Notes: generated from the letters alone by a model not told the origin. 64,000 bases of DNA from Thiothrix fructosivorans (GCF_017349355.1 NZ_JAFMPM010000006.1:1302001-1366000), one strand, 5' to 3'; positions 46,278-55,708 are shown, numbered from the stretch's first letter. Made by a program: numbers and translations.

Positions 46278-46748
46278 GTGATTGATGAGGAAGGATTCAG
46301 GGCCAATGTTGGCATCATCCTCTGCAATTACGACGGGAAAGTGTTTTGGGGGAAACGGTTAGGACAGGATTCCTGGCAGTTTCCACAGGGAGGAATCGAT
46401 CAGGGAGAAAGACCGATAGACGCGATGTTTCGTGAGCTGTACGAAGAAGTCGGTTTGCGGCACGATCAAGTGCAAGTTGTCGGAGAAACGCGAGGATGGC
46501 TGCGCTATCGCATCCCCCATTACATGATTCGCCGTCGTGCGAGGCCGTTGTGCATCGGGCAAAAACAACGTTGGTTTTTACTGCGTTTGTTATGCCAGGA
46601 TCATGATGTCAATTTGGAGGCAACCGGGAAACCGGAATTTGACCATTGGGAGTGGGTAGACTATTGGAAGCCCGCCAACCAAGTGGTGTTTTTTAAACGC
46701 AGAGTCTACAACCGAGCGCTGAATGAGTTAGCGCCGTTTTTGGAGTAA
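46278..46748 (+). CDS. rppH: RNA pyrophosphohydrolase RppH
   Basis: The 156-residue Nudix hydrolase converts 5'-triphosphate mRNA ends to monophosphate and so starts RNase E-dependent decay. The N-terminus [21 protein letters not shown], the WQFPQGGI strand and the Nudix box (GGIDQGE.., RELYEEVGL) match RppH closely, as does the C-terminal [13 protein letters not shown]. Start is GTG at 46278. It is divergent from the HAD gene. A GC-rich palindromic repeat follows the stop. Confidence 0.95.
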   Translation: MIDEEGFRANVGIILCNYDGKVFWGKRLGQDSWQFPQGGIDQGERPIDAMFRELYEEVGLRHDQVQVVGETRGWLRYRIPHYMIRRRARPLCIGQKQRWFLLRLLCQDHDVNLEATGKPEFDHWEWVDYWKPANQVVFFKRRVYNRALNELAPFLE

Positions 46749-46752
46749 AATA

Positions 46753-46802
46753 CCCCTCACCCCCAGCCCCCTCTCTCTCAAGGGGCGCGGGGCTAAGAGA
46801 GG
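46753..46802. repeat. GC-rich intergenic palindromic repeat
   Basis: The stretch contains CCTCTCT...AGAGAGG and AGCCCC...GGGGCT nested arms between the convergent rppH and hemJ genes. It resembles widespread REP-like units; a related hairpin is inside gspK at 10016-10038. It may act as a terminator for both genes. Confidence 0.6.
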
Positions 46803-46805
46803 TTC

Positions 46806-47231
46806 TTAAAACGGTTTCACAATCGCTAAGATGACTACCGCGATCAGTAAGACGCTGGGGGCTTCGTTAAACCAGCGATACCATCGATGATCGTGCGTAT
46901 TCGCATCATGCCTGAACTTGATCATCAGCTTGTAACACGCATGGTGATACCCCAGCAGCAGCACAATCAGCAGCAATTTGGCGTGAAACCAATGGGTTGC
47001 CACCAGCAAATATTGCCAGTTTAGCGCCAACATAATAAGCCCAAACACCAGTGTGATGGCTGCCCCAATGGTCATAATGGCAAACAAGCGCCGTTCCATG
47101 ATTTTGAATAGGGCAAAACTGCCGCTGTTTTCCGGCATGGCGTGGTACACATACAGGCGCGGTAAGTAAAACAAGCCAGCAAACCACGTCACCATAAAAA
47201 TGACGTGGATGGCTTTGATCCATAGGTACAT
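46806..47231 (-). CDS. hemJ: Protoporphyrinogen IX oxidase HemJ
   Basis: The 141-residue inner-membrane protein has four helices. The HemJ family start YLWIKAIHVIFMVTWFAGLF (conserved His and Trp) and LPRLYVYHA are clear, and the later helix has FHAKLLLIVLLLGYHH. HemJ oxidises protoporphyrinogen to protoporphyrin in haem synthesis of many Gram-negatives. Three bp separate it from the upstream thioredoxin-like gene, so the two are co-transcribed. Confidence 0.93.
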   Translation of the reverse strand: MYLWIKAIHVIFMVTWFAGLFYLPRLYVYHAMPENSGSFALFKIMERRLFAIMTIGAAITLVFGLIMLALNWQYLLVATHWFHAKLLLIVLLLGYHHACYKLMIKFRHDANTHDHRWYRWFNEAPSVLLIAVVILAIVKPF

Positions 47232-47234
47232 GAG

Positions 47235-47738
47235 TTATCCTTTCAGTAATTCGCGAACTTTTTGTTCTAGCTCAGCTTCCTTCCATTCCCCCATTTTTCT
47301 AACGGCGATATTGCCATCAGCACCGACTAAAAAAGAGGTGGGTGTGACGCGTACCTCAAATTGCTTTGCCAGCTCACCGTTTTGGTCATGCGCAACGGTG
47401 TAAGTCATGCCTTTTTGGGTACGCATGGCTTCAACTTCAGTACGCACGTCGTAACTCATCGCAACGGCAATGGTACGGAAACCCGTGTTTTGCATCTTTT
47501 GATTCAAAGCTTGTAACAGTGGAATTTCAGCGACACAGCCGGGACACGTCGTTGACCAGAAGGTCAGCAGGTAAGGTTTACCACGCAAACTGTCGAGGGA
47601 GAGGTTTTCGCCTTCAAGCGTTTGCACCTGCAAAGCCGTGGGAATGCCTTGCAGCCCTTTACTGGGCATGAAGACGAAGAAGGTCAGTAAGCCCACAATA
47701 AACGCCAAGATGGCGATGCCTTTGGTATCCAGTTTCAT
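47235..47738 (-). CDS. TlpA/ResA-like membrane-anchored thioredoxin
   Basis: The 167-residue protein has an N-terminal membrane anchor (about 8-25) and a periplasmic thioredoxin fold with the active site STTCPGC (Cys65, Cys68) and the cis-Pro segment VRVTPTSFLV. Such proteins reduce disulfides in the periplasm, often for cytochrome c or metal-site maturation. It precedes hemJ (3-bp gap), so a link with haem proteins is plausible. It is divergent from argC. Confidence 0.88.
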   Translation of the reverse strand: MKLDTKGIAILAFIVGLLTFFVFMPSKGLQGIPTALQVQTLEGENLSLDSLRGKPYLLTFWSTTCPGCVAEIPLLQALNQKMQNTGFRTIAVAMSYDVRTEVEAMRTQKGMTYTVAHDQNGELAKQFEVRVTPTSFLVGADGNIAVRKMGEWKEAELEQKVRELLKG

Positions 47739-47815
47739 AGTGTTGCAGCAGTTTGTTAATCGTTAAGGAAGGCGTATTATACAGGGATTTTTCCAGACGA
47801 CATAAAAGGGTTAGT

Positions 47816-48847
47816 GTGAAAAGGAAGATTGGTATTGTAGGCGCGACAGGGTATACCGGCGTTGAGTTGTTACGGTTGCTGGTGAGCCATCCTGCGGTAG
47901 AGATTACCTGCGTGACCTCCCGCGAGCACGCAGGTAGCCGTGTGGATGCGATGTTCCCCAACTTGCGTGGTTATCTGGATCTGACGTTTACCGCGCCTTC
48001 TGATGAAGCGCTGAGTGCGTGCGACTTGGTATTCTTTGCGACGCCGAACGGCATTGCGATGAAAAGTGCGCAAACCTTGTTGGATGCTGGCACGAAAGTC
48101 ATTGATCTTGCGGCTGATTTCCGCATTAAAGATATTGCGGTGTGGGAAAAGTGGTACGGAATGCAGCACGCCAGCCCCCATTTGGTGGAAGAAGCGGTGT
48201 ATGGCTTGCCGGAATTAAACCGTGCGGCGATTCGTAACGCGCGTTTGGTGGCGAACCCTGGTTGTTACCCTACTGCCGTAACCTTGGGTTTGTTGCCCTT
48301 GGTGGAAAATAACCTGATTGATGTGGCGGGGATTATTGCGGATACCAAGTCGGGCGTGAGTGGGGCAGGGCGTAAAGCTGAGGTCCACACGCTGTTGGCG
48401 GAGGCGGGCGATAATTTCAAGGCGTATGCGGTGGCTGGGCATCGTCATCAGCCTGAGATTGCGCAAACACTTTCCACGATTGCGCAAACAGCAATAAGTC
48501 CGGTTTTTGTACCCCATTTATTACCGATGATTCGTGGGATTCACGCTACACTTTATGCCATGCTGACCACAGAAGCCGATTTGCAGCAGCTTTACGCCAC
48601 CCGTTATGCGGCTGAACCGTTTGTGGATGTGATGCCTGCCGGTTCGCACCCTGAAACCCGTTCGGTACGTGGCGCTAACGTTTGTCGGATGGCCATTCAT
48701 CGCCCCGGTAATGGGCAACGTGTTGTGGTACTCTCCGTCATTGATAATTTAGTCAAAGGCGCTGCGGGACAAGCAGTACAAAATATGAACTTAATGCTTG
48801 ACCTCGCCGAAGGGACAGCGTTGCAACAGCCGGGGTTATTGCCCTGA
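47816..48847 (+). CDS. argC: N-acetyl-gamma-glutamyl-phosphate reductase ArgC
   Basis: The NADPH-dependent reductase of arginine synthesis has 343 residues. The nucleotide-binding GATGYTG lies at 9-15, the catalytic Cys150 in [11 protein letters not shown], and [10 protein letters not shown] and HRHQPEI follow. Start GTG at 47816 has AAAGGG upstream and gives the normal N-terminus; the longer frame is not conserved. Confidence 0.96.
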   Translation: MKRKIGIVGATGYTGVELLRLLVSHPAVEITCVTSREHAGSRVDAMFPNLRGYLDLTFTAPSDEALSACDLVFFATPNGIAMKSAQTLLDAGTKVIDLAADFRIKDIAVWEKWYGMQHASPHLVEEAVYGLPELNRAAIRNARLVANPGCYPTAVTLGLLPLVENNLIDVAGIIADTKSGVSGAGRKAEVHTLLAEAGDNFKAYAVAGHRHQPEIAQTLSTIAQTAISPVFVPHLLPMIRGIHATLYAMLTTEADLQQLYATRYAAEPFVDVMPAGSHPETRSVRGANVCRMAIHRPGNGQRVVVLSVIDNLVKGAAGQAVQNMNLMLDLAEGTALQQPGLLP

Positions 48848-48878
48848 CGTATTGGCGTAAGGGGGAAGTTAATCGCGC

Positions 48879-49730
48879 ATGAGCATGAACTTAGAATATA
48901 AATTTGAAAATCGCGGCACAGTGCAGGTGCGTCCTGTCGGGTGTAGCGTTAAGCGCAATGCTTGCTGGTATATTATGATTGCTACTGGCGTGCTGCTGCT
49001 GGCTTTGGCGGGTTGGTTGTTTTTCAGCGGTTATTTGACCCCTGCCAGTGCCACTGGCGGTATTCATGCCGTGACCTTGCGCGGTAAAATGGATGAGCAG
49101 GAAAAACTCATTACGCAACAGGTCACGACGATTCGTGAGTTAGAGGGTAAGTTAGCTTCCGCCAAGCGCGGTGAAGACGTGCAGGTTGCCGCGAATGCGG
49201 AACTCAACCGTAAATTTGCGGCTGCAGAAGCGGACTTAACCGTGCAACGTGATAAATTAGCGTTGTATGAAGAAATTCTCTCACCCGATGGGCTGGAGCA
49301 GGGCTTGCACCTTCAGCACTTCGCGGTCAAAGAACGCTTGGTTGATAACGATGGCAAGCGACTTAACGGGCAACGTTTATACCAATACCATTTGGTGTTA
49401 GCGCATATCCGAGGCGGCGACACTGCTGTGAAAGGGACTTACAGCATTATTATCAGCGGCAAGCAAGACGGTAAAGCGGCGAGCGTGCCCCATAAAGACG
49501 TGACACCGGCTGATGAAAAGGTCAGTGCCGCGTTTGATGTAAAGCATTATCAGAGTTTGGAAGGTAATCTGGTGTTTCCGAAAGATTTCGTGCCAGAATC
49601 CGTTAAAGTAAAGGTCACGTTAGATTCAGGCGAAACACCTGAACGCCTGACGAAGAGTTATGATTGGTCTACTTTCAGTAAAATCAGCGCCACCGCGACT
49701 GATTTAACCGTATCCACCACCAAGGAGTAA
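48879..49730 (+). CDS. DUF6776 family membrane protein
   Basis: The 283-residue protein has a short cytoplasmic start, one membrane helix (about 31-52), a coiled coil (about 65-130, KMDEQEKLITQQVTTI..) and a C-terminal periplasmic beta domain. This architecture matches DUF6776, found between argC and a bactofilin gene in many Gammaproteobacteria. Function is unknown; the constant position next to bactofilin suggests a link to the envelope or cytoskeleton. Six bp separate it from the bactofilin gene. Confidence 0.8.
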   Translation: MSMNLEYKFENRGTVQVRPVGCSVKRNACWYIMIATGVLLLALAGWLFFSGYLTPASATGGIHAVTLRGKMDEQEKLITQQVTTIRELEGKLASAKRGEDVQVAANAELNRKFAAAEADLTVQRDKLALYEEILSPDGLEQGLHLQHFAVKERLVDNDGKRLNGQRLYQYHLVLAHIRGGDTAVKGTYSIIISGKQDGKAASVPHKDVTPADEKVSAAFDVKHYQSLEGNLVFPKDFVPESVKVKVTLDSGETPERLTKSYDWSTFSKISATATDLTVSTTKE

Positions 49731-49736
49731 ATACAC

Positions 49737-50201
49737 ATGTTCGGAAAATCCGCCAAAAGTAGCGGTGGCAATAGTCCCGCCAGTAGTCCAAGTCATGGCG
49801 ATCAGAAAATTCGTAGTGCGCAAATTGACACCATGATTGGCAAAGGCACGACCATTGACGGCGATTTGCGTTTCTCCGGCGGTCTGCATGTGGAAGGTGT
49901 CATTAAAGGCAATCTTGCCGCTGATGGTGAAGATGCCACGCTGATTCTGAGTGAGCACGGTCATATTCAAGGTGAAGTACGCGTTCCCAGCATGGTCTTG
50001 AATGGCATGATTGACGGCGACGTATTTGCAGGCGGTAAAGTCGAATTGTTCGAGAAAGCACGTATTTGTGGTGACGTGTACTACAACCTGCTGGAAATGG
50101 CCGTCGGTGCGGAAGTGAACGGTAAATTGGTACGTCAAAAGCCAGAATCCGGTAAGTTTGCGACGCCGCCAACACCGTTAACACCACCTTCCGACAACTA
50201 A
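49737..50201 (+). CDS. Bactofilin (polymer-forming cytoskeletal protein)
   Basis: The 154-residue protein has a central right-handed beta helix (about 38-130) with regular GxxI/V repeats (IDGDLRFSGGLHVEG, IKGNL, IDGDVFAGGKVE, ICGDVYY) and disordered ends rich in Ser and Pro. Bactofilins self-assemble into filaments and affect cell shape or localise enzymes. AAGGAG precedes the ATG. A small AAGGC-T6-GCCTT hairpin follows the stop (50203-50219). Confidence 0.92.
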   Translation: MFGKSAKSSGGNSPASSPSHGDQKIRSAQIDTMIGKGTTIDGDLRFSGGLHVEGVIKGNLAADGEDATLILSEHGHIQGEVRVPSMVLNGMIDGDVFAGGKVELFEKARICGDVYYNLLEMAVGAEVNGKLVRQKPESGKFATPPTPLTPPSDN

Positions 50202-50273
50202 TAAGGCTTTTTTGCCTTGTTACCCGCGCAATGGTAACGTAACGTCATACCATCATTTTGTAGGAGATTTTTC

Positions 50274-50624
50274 ATGAGCGTGCAGACCGCTATTCCTTCC
50301 CCGCTGGTGTTTACCGATGCGGCAGCGACTAAAGTAAAAGCCTTGATTCAAGATGAAGGCAATGACGCGCTGAAACTGCGTGTGTTCGTACAAGGTGGCG
50401 GTTGTTCCGGCTTCCAGTACGGCTTCACCTTTGACGAAAACATGAATGAAGACGACACGGCTGTGGAAAACGGCGGTGTGACCTTGCTGATCGATCCGAT
50501 GAGCTTCCAGTACATGGTTGGTGCAGAAATCGACTACACCGAAGGTCTGGAAGGGGCACAATTCGTGATTCGTAACCCTAATGCGACCACGACGTGTGGT
50601 TGTGGGTCATCGTTCAGCCCGTAA
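50274..50624 (+). CDS. erpA: Iron-sulfur cluster insertion protein ErpA
   Basis: The 116-residue A-type carrier delivers Fe-S clusters to apoproteins. Three conserved cysteines are present: Cys44 in [10 protein letters not shown] and Cys108/Cys110 in TTCGCGSSF. Length and N-terminus match ErpA rather than IscA or SufA. Shine-Dalgarno TAGGAG upstream. A bidirectional terminator separates it from convergent ppc. Confidence 0.95.
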   Translation: MSVQTAIPSPLVFTDAAATKVKALIQDEGNDALKLRVFVQGGGCSGFQYGFTFDENMNEDDTAVENGGVTLLIDPMSFQYMVGAEIDYTEGLEGAQFVIRNPNATTTCGCGSSFSP

Positions 50625-50639
50625 GAACTCCTCACTGAT

Positions 50640-50667
50640 AAAAAAAGCCGCTTTCGCGGCTTTTTTT
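50640..50667. terminator. Bidirectional terminator between erpA and ppc
   Basis: AAAAAAGCCGC, TTTC and GCGGCTTTTTTT form a strong stem flanked by A and T runs, so it serves both convergent genes. Its stem core is the same as in the rpoH terminator. Confidence 0.92.
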
Positions 50668-50688
50668 ATGTTCGGGATTTACTCCTGT

Positions 50689-53508
50689 TTACCCCGTATT
50701 GCGCATTCCCGCCGCTATGGCGTTAATCGTCCGCAACAAAGTCGGCAACCACGGTGAATCGGTATTGCCCGTTTCCTGCACATACTGGCGATGCCGTTGG
50801 ATCAGGGTGATCTGAATGTGGTTCAGCGGGTCAAGGTAAGGGTCGCGGCGTTGCAAGGAATATTGCAGCAAGGGTGTGTCTTCCATGAGGGCGCTGAGGT
50901 GTGCCACGCTTAACACTTCCGCTACAGTGAGTTCGTATTCCGCTCGAATGTCGGCAAAAATCGTTTGCGCACTGGCTTGATCACTGGCGAGTGCGGCGTA
51001 TTCACGCGCCGTATCCATTTCCCCTTTGTACAACGCCATCTGCGTATTGCTCAGTAAGGAGCGGAACGCAGGCCATTGTTTGTACATGCGTTCCAGCAGC
51101 TTGTCGTTATCGGGGTGCGCAGTGCGAAAAGTGCTTAACGCCGTGCCGATACCGTACCACGCGGGCAGGGTGTGGCGGGATTGCGCCCAGCCAAACACCC
51201 ACGGAATCGCACGGATTGAGCCTTTGTCGCGCACGGTTTTTTTGCGGTGCGAGGGGCGTGAGCCAATGTTCAATAGCGCGATTTCCTGCACGGGAGTTGC
51301 TTCGTAGAAGTAATCCATCAGCCCCGGAGTCCAATCGGTGAGTTGGCGGTATTTGTGTTCGCCAGCGGCGGCGATGCTGCTCATGGCATTGTGGAATTCG
51401 TCGGGGTAAGCGCCACGTTTTTTCAGCAAGCCGACGCTGGCTTTGAGCAGACCCGTGCTGCCGACACCGAGTTCATACACCGCTGTTTCCACGTTGCTGT
51501 ATTTGGCAGCGAGCACTTCGCCCTGTTCGGTGAATTTGATTTGCCCGTGAACCGTGTCGGGTGGTTGCGCAATGATGGCTTCATGGGTGGGGCCGCCGCC
51601 GCGTCCGACTGTGCCGCCGCGTCCGTGGAATAAGCGGCATTTCACCCCGTAGCGGTCAGTGAGCGCGATGACTTCTTTTTGCGCATTGTACAAATTCCAG
51701 TTGGAAGCGAGGATGCCGCCGTCTTTGCACGAGTCTGAGTAGCCCAGCATGACTTCCTGCATATCGCCGGAAGCAGCGAGGCAGACGCGATACGCTTCAT
51801 TCTCCAGCAAATGGCTCAAGACTTCGGTAATGCGTTTGAGGTCGTCGATGGTTTCAAACAGCGGTGAAATCTGGATGTGGCAGAACAATTGGCGGTTAGC
51901 ATCGTAGCCGACCAACCCCGCCATGTGTGCTAGCAACAGGACTTCCATAATGTGGCTGGCGTGATGCGTCATGGAAATGACGTAAGTACCGAAAATACCA
52001 GCCCCCGCTTCGCTGCGCATTTCGAGCATGGAATCGAAAATTTCCAGCGTTTCGGCGGTGCGGTCGCTGAGTTTGGGGCGGTGCGGCATCGGCAATCGGG
52101 GGCGTAGGATCAGTTCCGCGAGGACTTCCATGCGCTCGGCTTCGGGCAGTTCCAAGTAATTATGGCACAGACCGGCAAGCTGTAAGACCTCGGCGACGGT
52201 TTCGCTGTGAATGGTGGATTCTTGGCGAATGTCGAGTTTGTATAACCCAAAGCCACAGGTTTCGGCGAGGCGGATGAGGTCTTTGAGTTCGCGCCCTGCA
52301 ATCACCAGATCGCCGTGGCTTCGCAGTGAATCGCGAATCAGGTACAGCTCGTGGATAAATTCGGCAACATCGGTGTAAGCATCCGCCGAGAGGGTGGCGT
52401 GTTTGTTGTTCAGACGCGCATTCACCGCTTTGAGGGTTTCCTGCAATTTGTGGTGCATGATACTCAAGAGGCGGCGGTAAGGCTCTTGCTGGAAACTTTC
52501 GTGCGCGTAGTGGAAGACCACATCACCGATGCCAATACGTTGGTCTTCTTGTTGTAAATACGCGCTGAATTCAGGGCTAGGCGTGATGAATTCTAGCGAG
52601 TGCGAGAGGATGGAACGCAAGGCTTTTACCCGCTGGGTGTATTCTTCGAGCGCCAATTGCATTTGCATACGGATGGCTTTACGGGTCAGCGCGGGGGTAA
52701 CAAACGGGTTGCCATCGCGGTCGCCGCCGATCCACGAACCGAAACGTAGGAAGCTCGGTACAGTGACCGCGCCCGTGCCATACGCGATGCGAGCGGCGCG
52801 TTCGTAATAGCGGTATACGATGGGAATTGCGTCAAACAGCGATTCGCGGAAGTAGTACAAGCCGTAGCGGATTTCATCTTCCACCGTCGGCTTGCGGGTA
52901 CGCACTTCGTTGGTGCGCCACATGAGCTGTATTTGTGCCTTCAGGTGACGTATTAAGGATTCACGTTCGCTGGGTTCGGGGTCGTTGTTAAGCTGGTCGA
53001 TAACCAAGAAGATGCGCCGTTGGATTTCCATCAGGGTGCGGCGGCGGGCTTCGGTGGGGTGGGCGGTGAATACGGGAGTGTAGCGCATTTGATCCATCAG
53101 GAACTGCATATCGCCTGCGGTCATGCCGCTTTGTTGCAGCTCTAGGACGGAGCGGCGTACTGAGCCTTTCCACAAGGGGCTATCGGTTTTTTGGATTTCG
53201 CGGCGGCGTTCACGGTGTTGGAAGTCCTCTTCAACGATATTGGTGAGGATGTAGAAGGTGTTAAAGCCACGAATGACTTGTTCGAGCATGTCGACGTCAA
53301 GGCTATCAATGAGGTGCATCAGCTCGTGACGCGTGGTCGCGTCATCGCTTTTACGTAGGCGTATGTAGCCTCGGCGTAATTTTTCGACGGTCGCGTAAAC
53401 GGCTTCGCCTTCCTGTTCCTTGATGACTTCCCCTAGCAACTCACCGAACTGGCGGATATTTTCCTGTAATTTGGCAACGTCGAATGGCTTGTCTGTAGTT
53501 GCATTCAT
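50689..53508 (-). CDS. ppc: Phosphoenolpyruvate carboxylase
   Basis: The enzyme makes oxaloacetate from PEP and bicarbonate, an anaplerotic reaction useful to an autotroph. It has 939 residues, the usual size. Active-site blocks are FTAHPTEARRR (His150), GYSDSCKDGG, FHGRGGTVGRGGGP (catalytic His and Arg) and IGSRPSHRKK. Start 53508 (MNATTDKPFDVAKL) is the family start; the open frame extends 51 codons upstream into the phasin promoter region and is not used. The divergent intergenic region of 241 bp holds the phasin promoter. Confidence 0.96.
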   Translation of the reverse strand: MNATTDKPFDVAKLQENIRQFGELLGEVIKEQEGEAVYATVEKLRRGYIRLRKSDDATTRHELMHLIDSLDVDMLEQVIRGFNTFYILTNIVEEDFQHRERRREIQKTDSPLWKGSVRRSVLELQQSGMTAGDMQFLMDQMRYTPVFTAHPTEARRRTLMEIQRRIFLVIDQLNNDPEPSERESLIRHLKAQIQLMWRTNEVRTRKPTVEDEIRYGLYYFRESLFDAIPIVYRYYERAARIAYGTGAVTVPSFLRFGSWIGGDRDGNPFVTPALTRKAIRMQMQLALEEYTQRVKALRSILSHSLEFITPSPEFSAYLQQEDQRIGIGDVVFHYAHESFQQEPYRRLLSIMHHKLQETLKAVNARLNNKHATLSADAYTDVAEFIHELYLIRDSLRSHGDLVIAGRELKDLIRLAETCGFGLYKLDIRQESTIHSETVAEVLQLAGLCHNYLELPEAERMEVLAELILRPRLPMPHRPKLSDRTAETLEIFDSMLEMRSEAGAGIFGTYVISMTHHASHIMEVLLLAHMAGLVGYDANRQLFCHIQISPLFETIDDLKRITEVLSHLLENEAYRVCLAASGDMQEVMLGYSDSCKDGGILASNWNLYNAQKEVIALTDRYGVKCRLFHGRGGTVGRGGGPTHEAIIAQPPDTVHGQIKFTEQGEVLAAKYSNVETAVYELGVGSTGLLKASVGLLKKRGAYPDEFHNAMSSIAAAGEHKYRQLTDWTPGLMDYFYEATPVQEIALLNIGSRPSHRKKTVRDKGSIRAIPWVFGWAQSRHTLPAWYGIGTALSTFRTAHPDNDKLLERMYKQWPAFRSLLSNTQMALYKGEMDTAREYAALASDQASAQTIFADIRAEYELTVAEVLSVAHLSALMEDTPLLQYSLQRRDPYLDPLNHIQITLIQRHRQYVQETGNTDSPWLPTLLRTINAIAAGMRNTG

Positions 53509-53626
53509 GATGTGCGGTTTCCCTGAATAGTTGAGACACAAAGTACATGGCATACATATGCAAAAAGTAGACCCAGCATTATGCCGGAAGCACCGTGGAC
53601 AACCAAGCAAGCGGATTTTTTCTGAT

Positions 53627-53645
53627 TTTGTTGCGATGCAGCAAA
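53627..53645. promoter_or_regulatory. PhaR-like palindromic site upstream of the phasin promoter
   Basis: TTTGTTGCGATGCAGCAAA is an almost perfect palindrome (8-bp arms, one mismatch, GAT centre) ending 6 bp before the -35 box. It differs by one base from the site at 55690-55708. PhaR repressors of polyhydroxyalkanoate granule genes bind TGC-rich sites of the form CTGC-N3/4-GCAG, so phasin repression is a fitting inference. Confidence 0.55.
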
Positions 53646-53651
53646 AAAATG

Positions 53652-53680
53652 TTGACAGCATTTTGAGAAAGCGATATTGT
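53652..53680 (+). promoter_or_regulatory. Sigma-70 promoter of the phasin gene
   Basis: TTGACA at 53652-53657, a 17-bp spacer and TATTGT at 53675-53680 form a near-consensus promoter; a start near 53687 would give a leader of about 63 nt to the phasin ATG with AGGAG before it. Confidence 0.75.
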
Positions 53681-53749
53681 GCACTGCATCAAATGCACAA
53701 ACGCATTGCACAAGTAGATTAAAATTAAACCCGTCTTAGGAGACATGAC

Positions 53750-54253
53750 ATGCAAAACGAAATGATGAACATCGTAAAACAATTCAGTGATAGCGCTATG
53801 GCTTCTGCCAAGAAAATCGGCGAATTGAACATGAAAACCTTTGAAACACTGGCTACTAAGCAGGCTGACCTGATGAAGTCTTGTGTTGAAATGGGCACTA
53901 AGAACGCTGAAGCAGCGACTAAAGTGAAAGACATCACTGAACTGAACGCTCTGCAACAAGACGTTACTCGCACTTGTGGCGAAAAATGGGTTGCTAACAT
54001 GCGTGAAGCAACTGAAATGTTGACTGCTGTTCGTGACGAACTGACCGTTATCATGGAAGAAGCGGCTAAATACACTCAATCTGGTGCAGAACAAGCAGTT
54101 GAAGCTGGCAAGAAAGCTGCTACTGAAGCTGTTGAGAAGACTACCGCTGCTGTTGAAAAAGCCTCTGCTGAAGTCGTTGAAATGACTAAAGAAGCTGCTG
54201 GCAAAGCGGTTGAAGCGACTCAAAAAGCGGCTGCTAAAGCTAAAGCTGCTTAA
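53750..54253 (+). CDS. Phasin family protein
   Basis: The 167-residue amphipathic helical protein coats polyhydroxyalkanoate granules. The Phasin_2-like block QFSDSAMASAKKIGELNMKT is followed by long helices and an Ala/Lys/Glu-rich C-terminal tail (AVEATQKAAAKAKAA). The strong promoter, AGGAG Shine-Dalgarno and downstream terminator point to high expression. PHA synthase genes are not in the window. Confidence 0.9.
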   Translation: MQNEMMNIVKQFSDSAMASAKKIGELNMKTFETLATKQADLMKSCVEMGTKNAEAATKVKDITELNALQQDVTRTCGEKWVANMREATEMLTAVRDELTVIMEEAAKYTQSGAEQAVEAGKKAATEAVEKTTAAVEKASAEVVEMTKEAAGKAVEATQKAAAKAKAA

Positions 54254-54339
54254 TTTTAGGATTCCCGATTTAGTCGGCAGTGGGCTGGGGTGTAACTCCT
54301 CCTCCTCTCTCTAGCGATCCAGCCCGCTTATCCTCCATT

Positions 54340-54366
54340 GCCCGCGCTTGACGCGGGTAATTTTTT
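54340..54366 (+). terminator. Terminator of the phasin gene
   Basis: CCCGCG, CTTGA and CGCGGG form the stem-loop, followed by TAATTTTTT, about 90 bp after the stop codon. Confidence 0.85.
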
Positions 54367-54368
54367 GC

Positions 54369-55337
54369 CTATTCGTCGTGTTCCAACGACAACCCATCCG
54401 CAAATTCTAACGCCGCCACGACAGGCATGGCTTTACCGATAATGCCTTGCAATGCGCCATACATCCCCGTGGTGCTGCTGATGACACGCTGTAATTGCTT
54501 TTCACGTTCATTCCAATGCTTTTCCATGGCACGGCGTTCTTTGCTGATTTGCGCCTGCATGGTATCGAAGGCTTCAATAATGGTTTCGACCCGCTGGCGG
54601 AATTCATCACCGGCGAGGTAACGCCACAGCAATTCCATTTTCGCATCCAACCCTTGACTGGCGGCGTGGGCGTAACTGACTTGGATCAGTTGTTCGCGCA
54701 ATACCGCAGCAAGGGCCGACCAGCTTTTCAGATCACTCACCCAAATGCCATCCATGCGCCCAAAACCGCGAATCTGTTCCGGTACAACGACCGATACCAG
54801 TACGGCAATCGCCGCTCCGGCGGTGCGTTGGTCTTCCTTGAGTTTATCCAGCCATGCGGGTTGCCATGCTTTGGTGTTTTTCGATTCCCAGATGATTGCG
54901 CCGCATTTTTGCAATTGGCTGTTGATGACGGTTTGAATAATGTCCGCGCCGCGCATCCCTTTGGGGACGGGCTGGATACGGTCGTGCGGGAAGGCGTGTT
55001 GCAAGGTGGTTTGCATGTCTTGTTCTAACACTTCGCCTTGTAGCTCTTGTGAGCCGAGTTCGCTGCGGCGTTTGGCATTTTCCAAGTCCTTGAGCAGGTT
55101 GGTAATTTGCTGGTCTTTTTGCTTGAGCTTTAGGTCTTGTTCCTCAGCGATTTGGTTGCGTAAGCTGTGTTCGAGTTGTTGCAGGCGTTCTTGAGCTTGT
55201 TGTTCAGTGCGTGCGATGGCGGTGCGGATGGCTTGCTGTTGTTCGGCAGCGAGTTCTTGGCGCATTTGTCCGCGTAGCACATCGGAAATGGCAATGGTTG
55301 TGCCACAGCGGTGGCATTCGATGGTGGTGTCTTGCAT
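54369..55337 (-). CDS. DUF2130 family protein
   Basis: The 322-residue protein has an N-terminal CxxC-like start (IECHRCGTTIA), a long coiled coil (about 35-95) and a C-terminal DUF2130 domain. That domain is probably a PD-(D/E)XK-type nuclease fold: RGADIIQTV with Asp and IIWESKNTKAW with E-x-K. Target unknown. It is convergent with the phasin gene and precedes nothing obvious in an operon. Confidence 0.85.
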   Translation of the reverse strand: MQDTTIECHRCGTTIAISDVLRGQMRQELAAEQQQAIRTAIARTEQQAQERLQQLEHSLRNQIAEEQDLKLKQKDQQITNLLKDLENAKRRSELGSQELQGEVLEQDMQTTLQHAFPHDRIQPVPKGMRGADIIQTVINSQLQKCGAIIWESKNTKAWQPAWLDKLKEDQRTAGAAIAVLVSVVVPEQIRGFGRMDGIWVSDLKSWSALAAVLREQLIQVSYAHAASQGLDAKMELLWRYLAGDEFRQRVETIIEAFDTMQAQISKERRAMEKHWNEREKQLQRVISSTTGMYGALQGIIGKAMPVVAALEFADGLSLEHDE

Positions 55338-55379
55338 GGGTTCGCCCTTGGTTACTCAGTGTGCAGAGTATAGGCGTTA

Positions 55380-55601
55380 TTAGTCACCGATGAGTATTAG
55401 GGCTTGGGCGTTGTAAGCATTCACACCGTATTCGAGCACGGTGTGGGCGCGTTGCCCGAATGTGCTGTTGAAATCGGTTTCGGAATATTTTTCGCAGCAA
55501 ACGCCGGGGCAGTTTTTTGTCATGTAATAGTCAGCGTAATACTCGCTGGTGAAGACGATGGCACGTTTCCATTTTTCGCCAATAACCACGTAATTTTTCA
55601 T
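55380..55601 (-). CDS. Small hypothetical protein (73 aa)
   Basis: The 73-residue soluble protein has Tyr-rich segments (SEYYADYYMTKNC) and three Cys (NCPGVCCEKY). No family is recognised. Codon use looks normal. The start at 55601 lacks a clear Shine-Dalgarno, though GTTACACAGG precedes it. A perfect TGC palindrome like the phasin-upstream site lies 90 bp before the start, which suggests shared regulation with PHA metabolism. Confidence 0.55.
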   Translation of the reverse strand: MKNYVVIGEKWKRAIVFTSEYYADYYMTKNCPGVCCEKYSETDFNSTFGQRAHTVLEYGVNAYNAQALILIGD

Positions 55602-55689
55602 ATCGTTGTGCCTGTGTAACCTTGGTGTGTGAACGTTATTTTGTGTTAGACGTTCGCGATGGGCTTAGGGTTCACACGAGGCTAACAAA

Positions 55690-55708
55690 TTTGCTGCGAT
55701 GCAGCAAA
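55690..55708. promoter_or_regulatory. PhaR-like palindrome upstream of the 73-aa gene
   Basis: TTTGCTGCGATGCAGCAAA has perfect 8-bp arms around GAT. It is 18/19 identical to the site at 53627-53645 and partly to CRISPR spacer 56280-56313. Confidence 0.5.
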
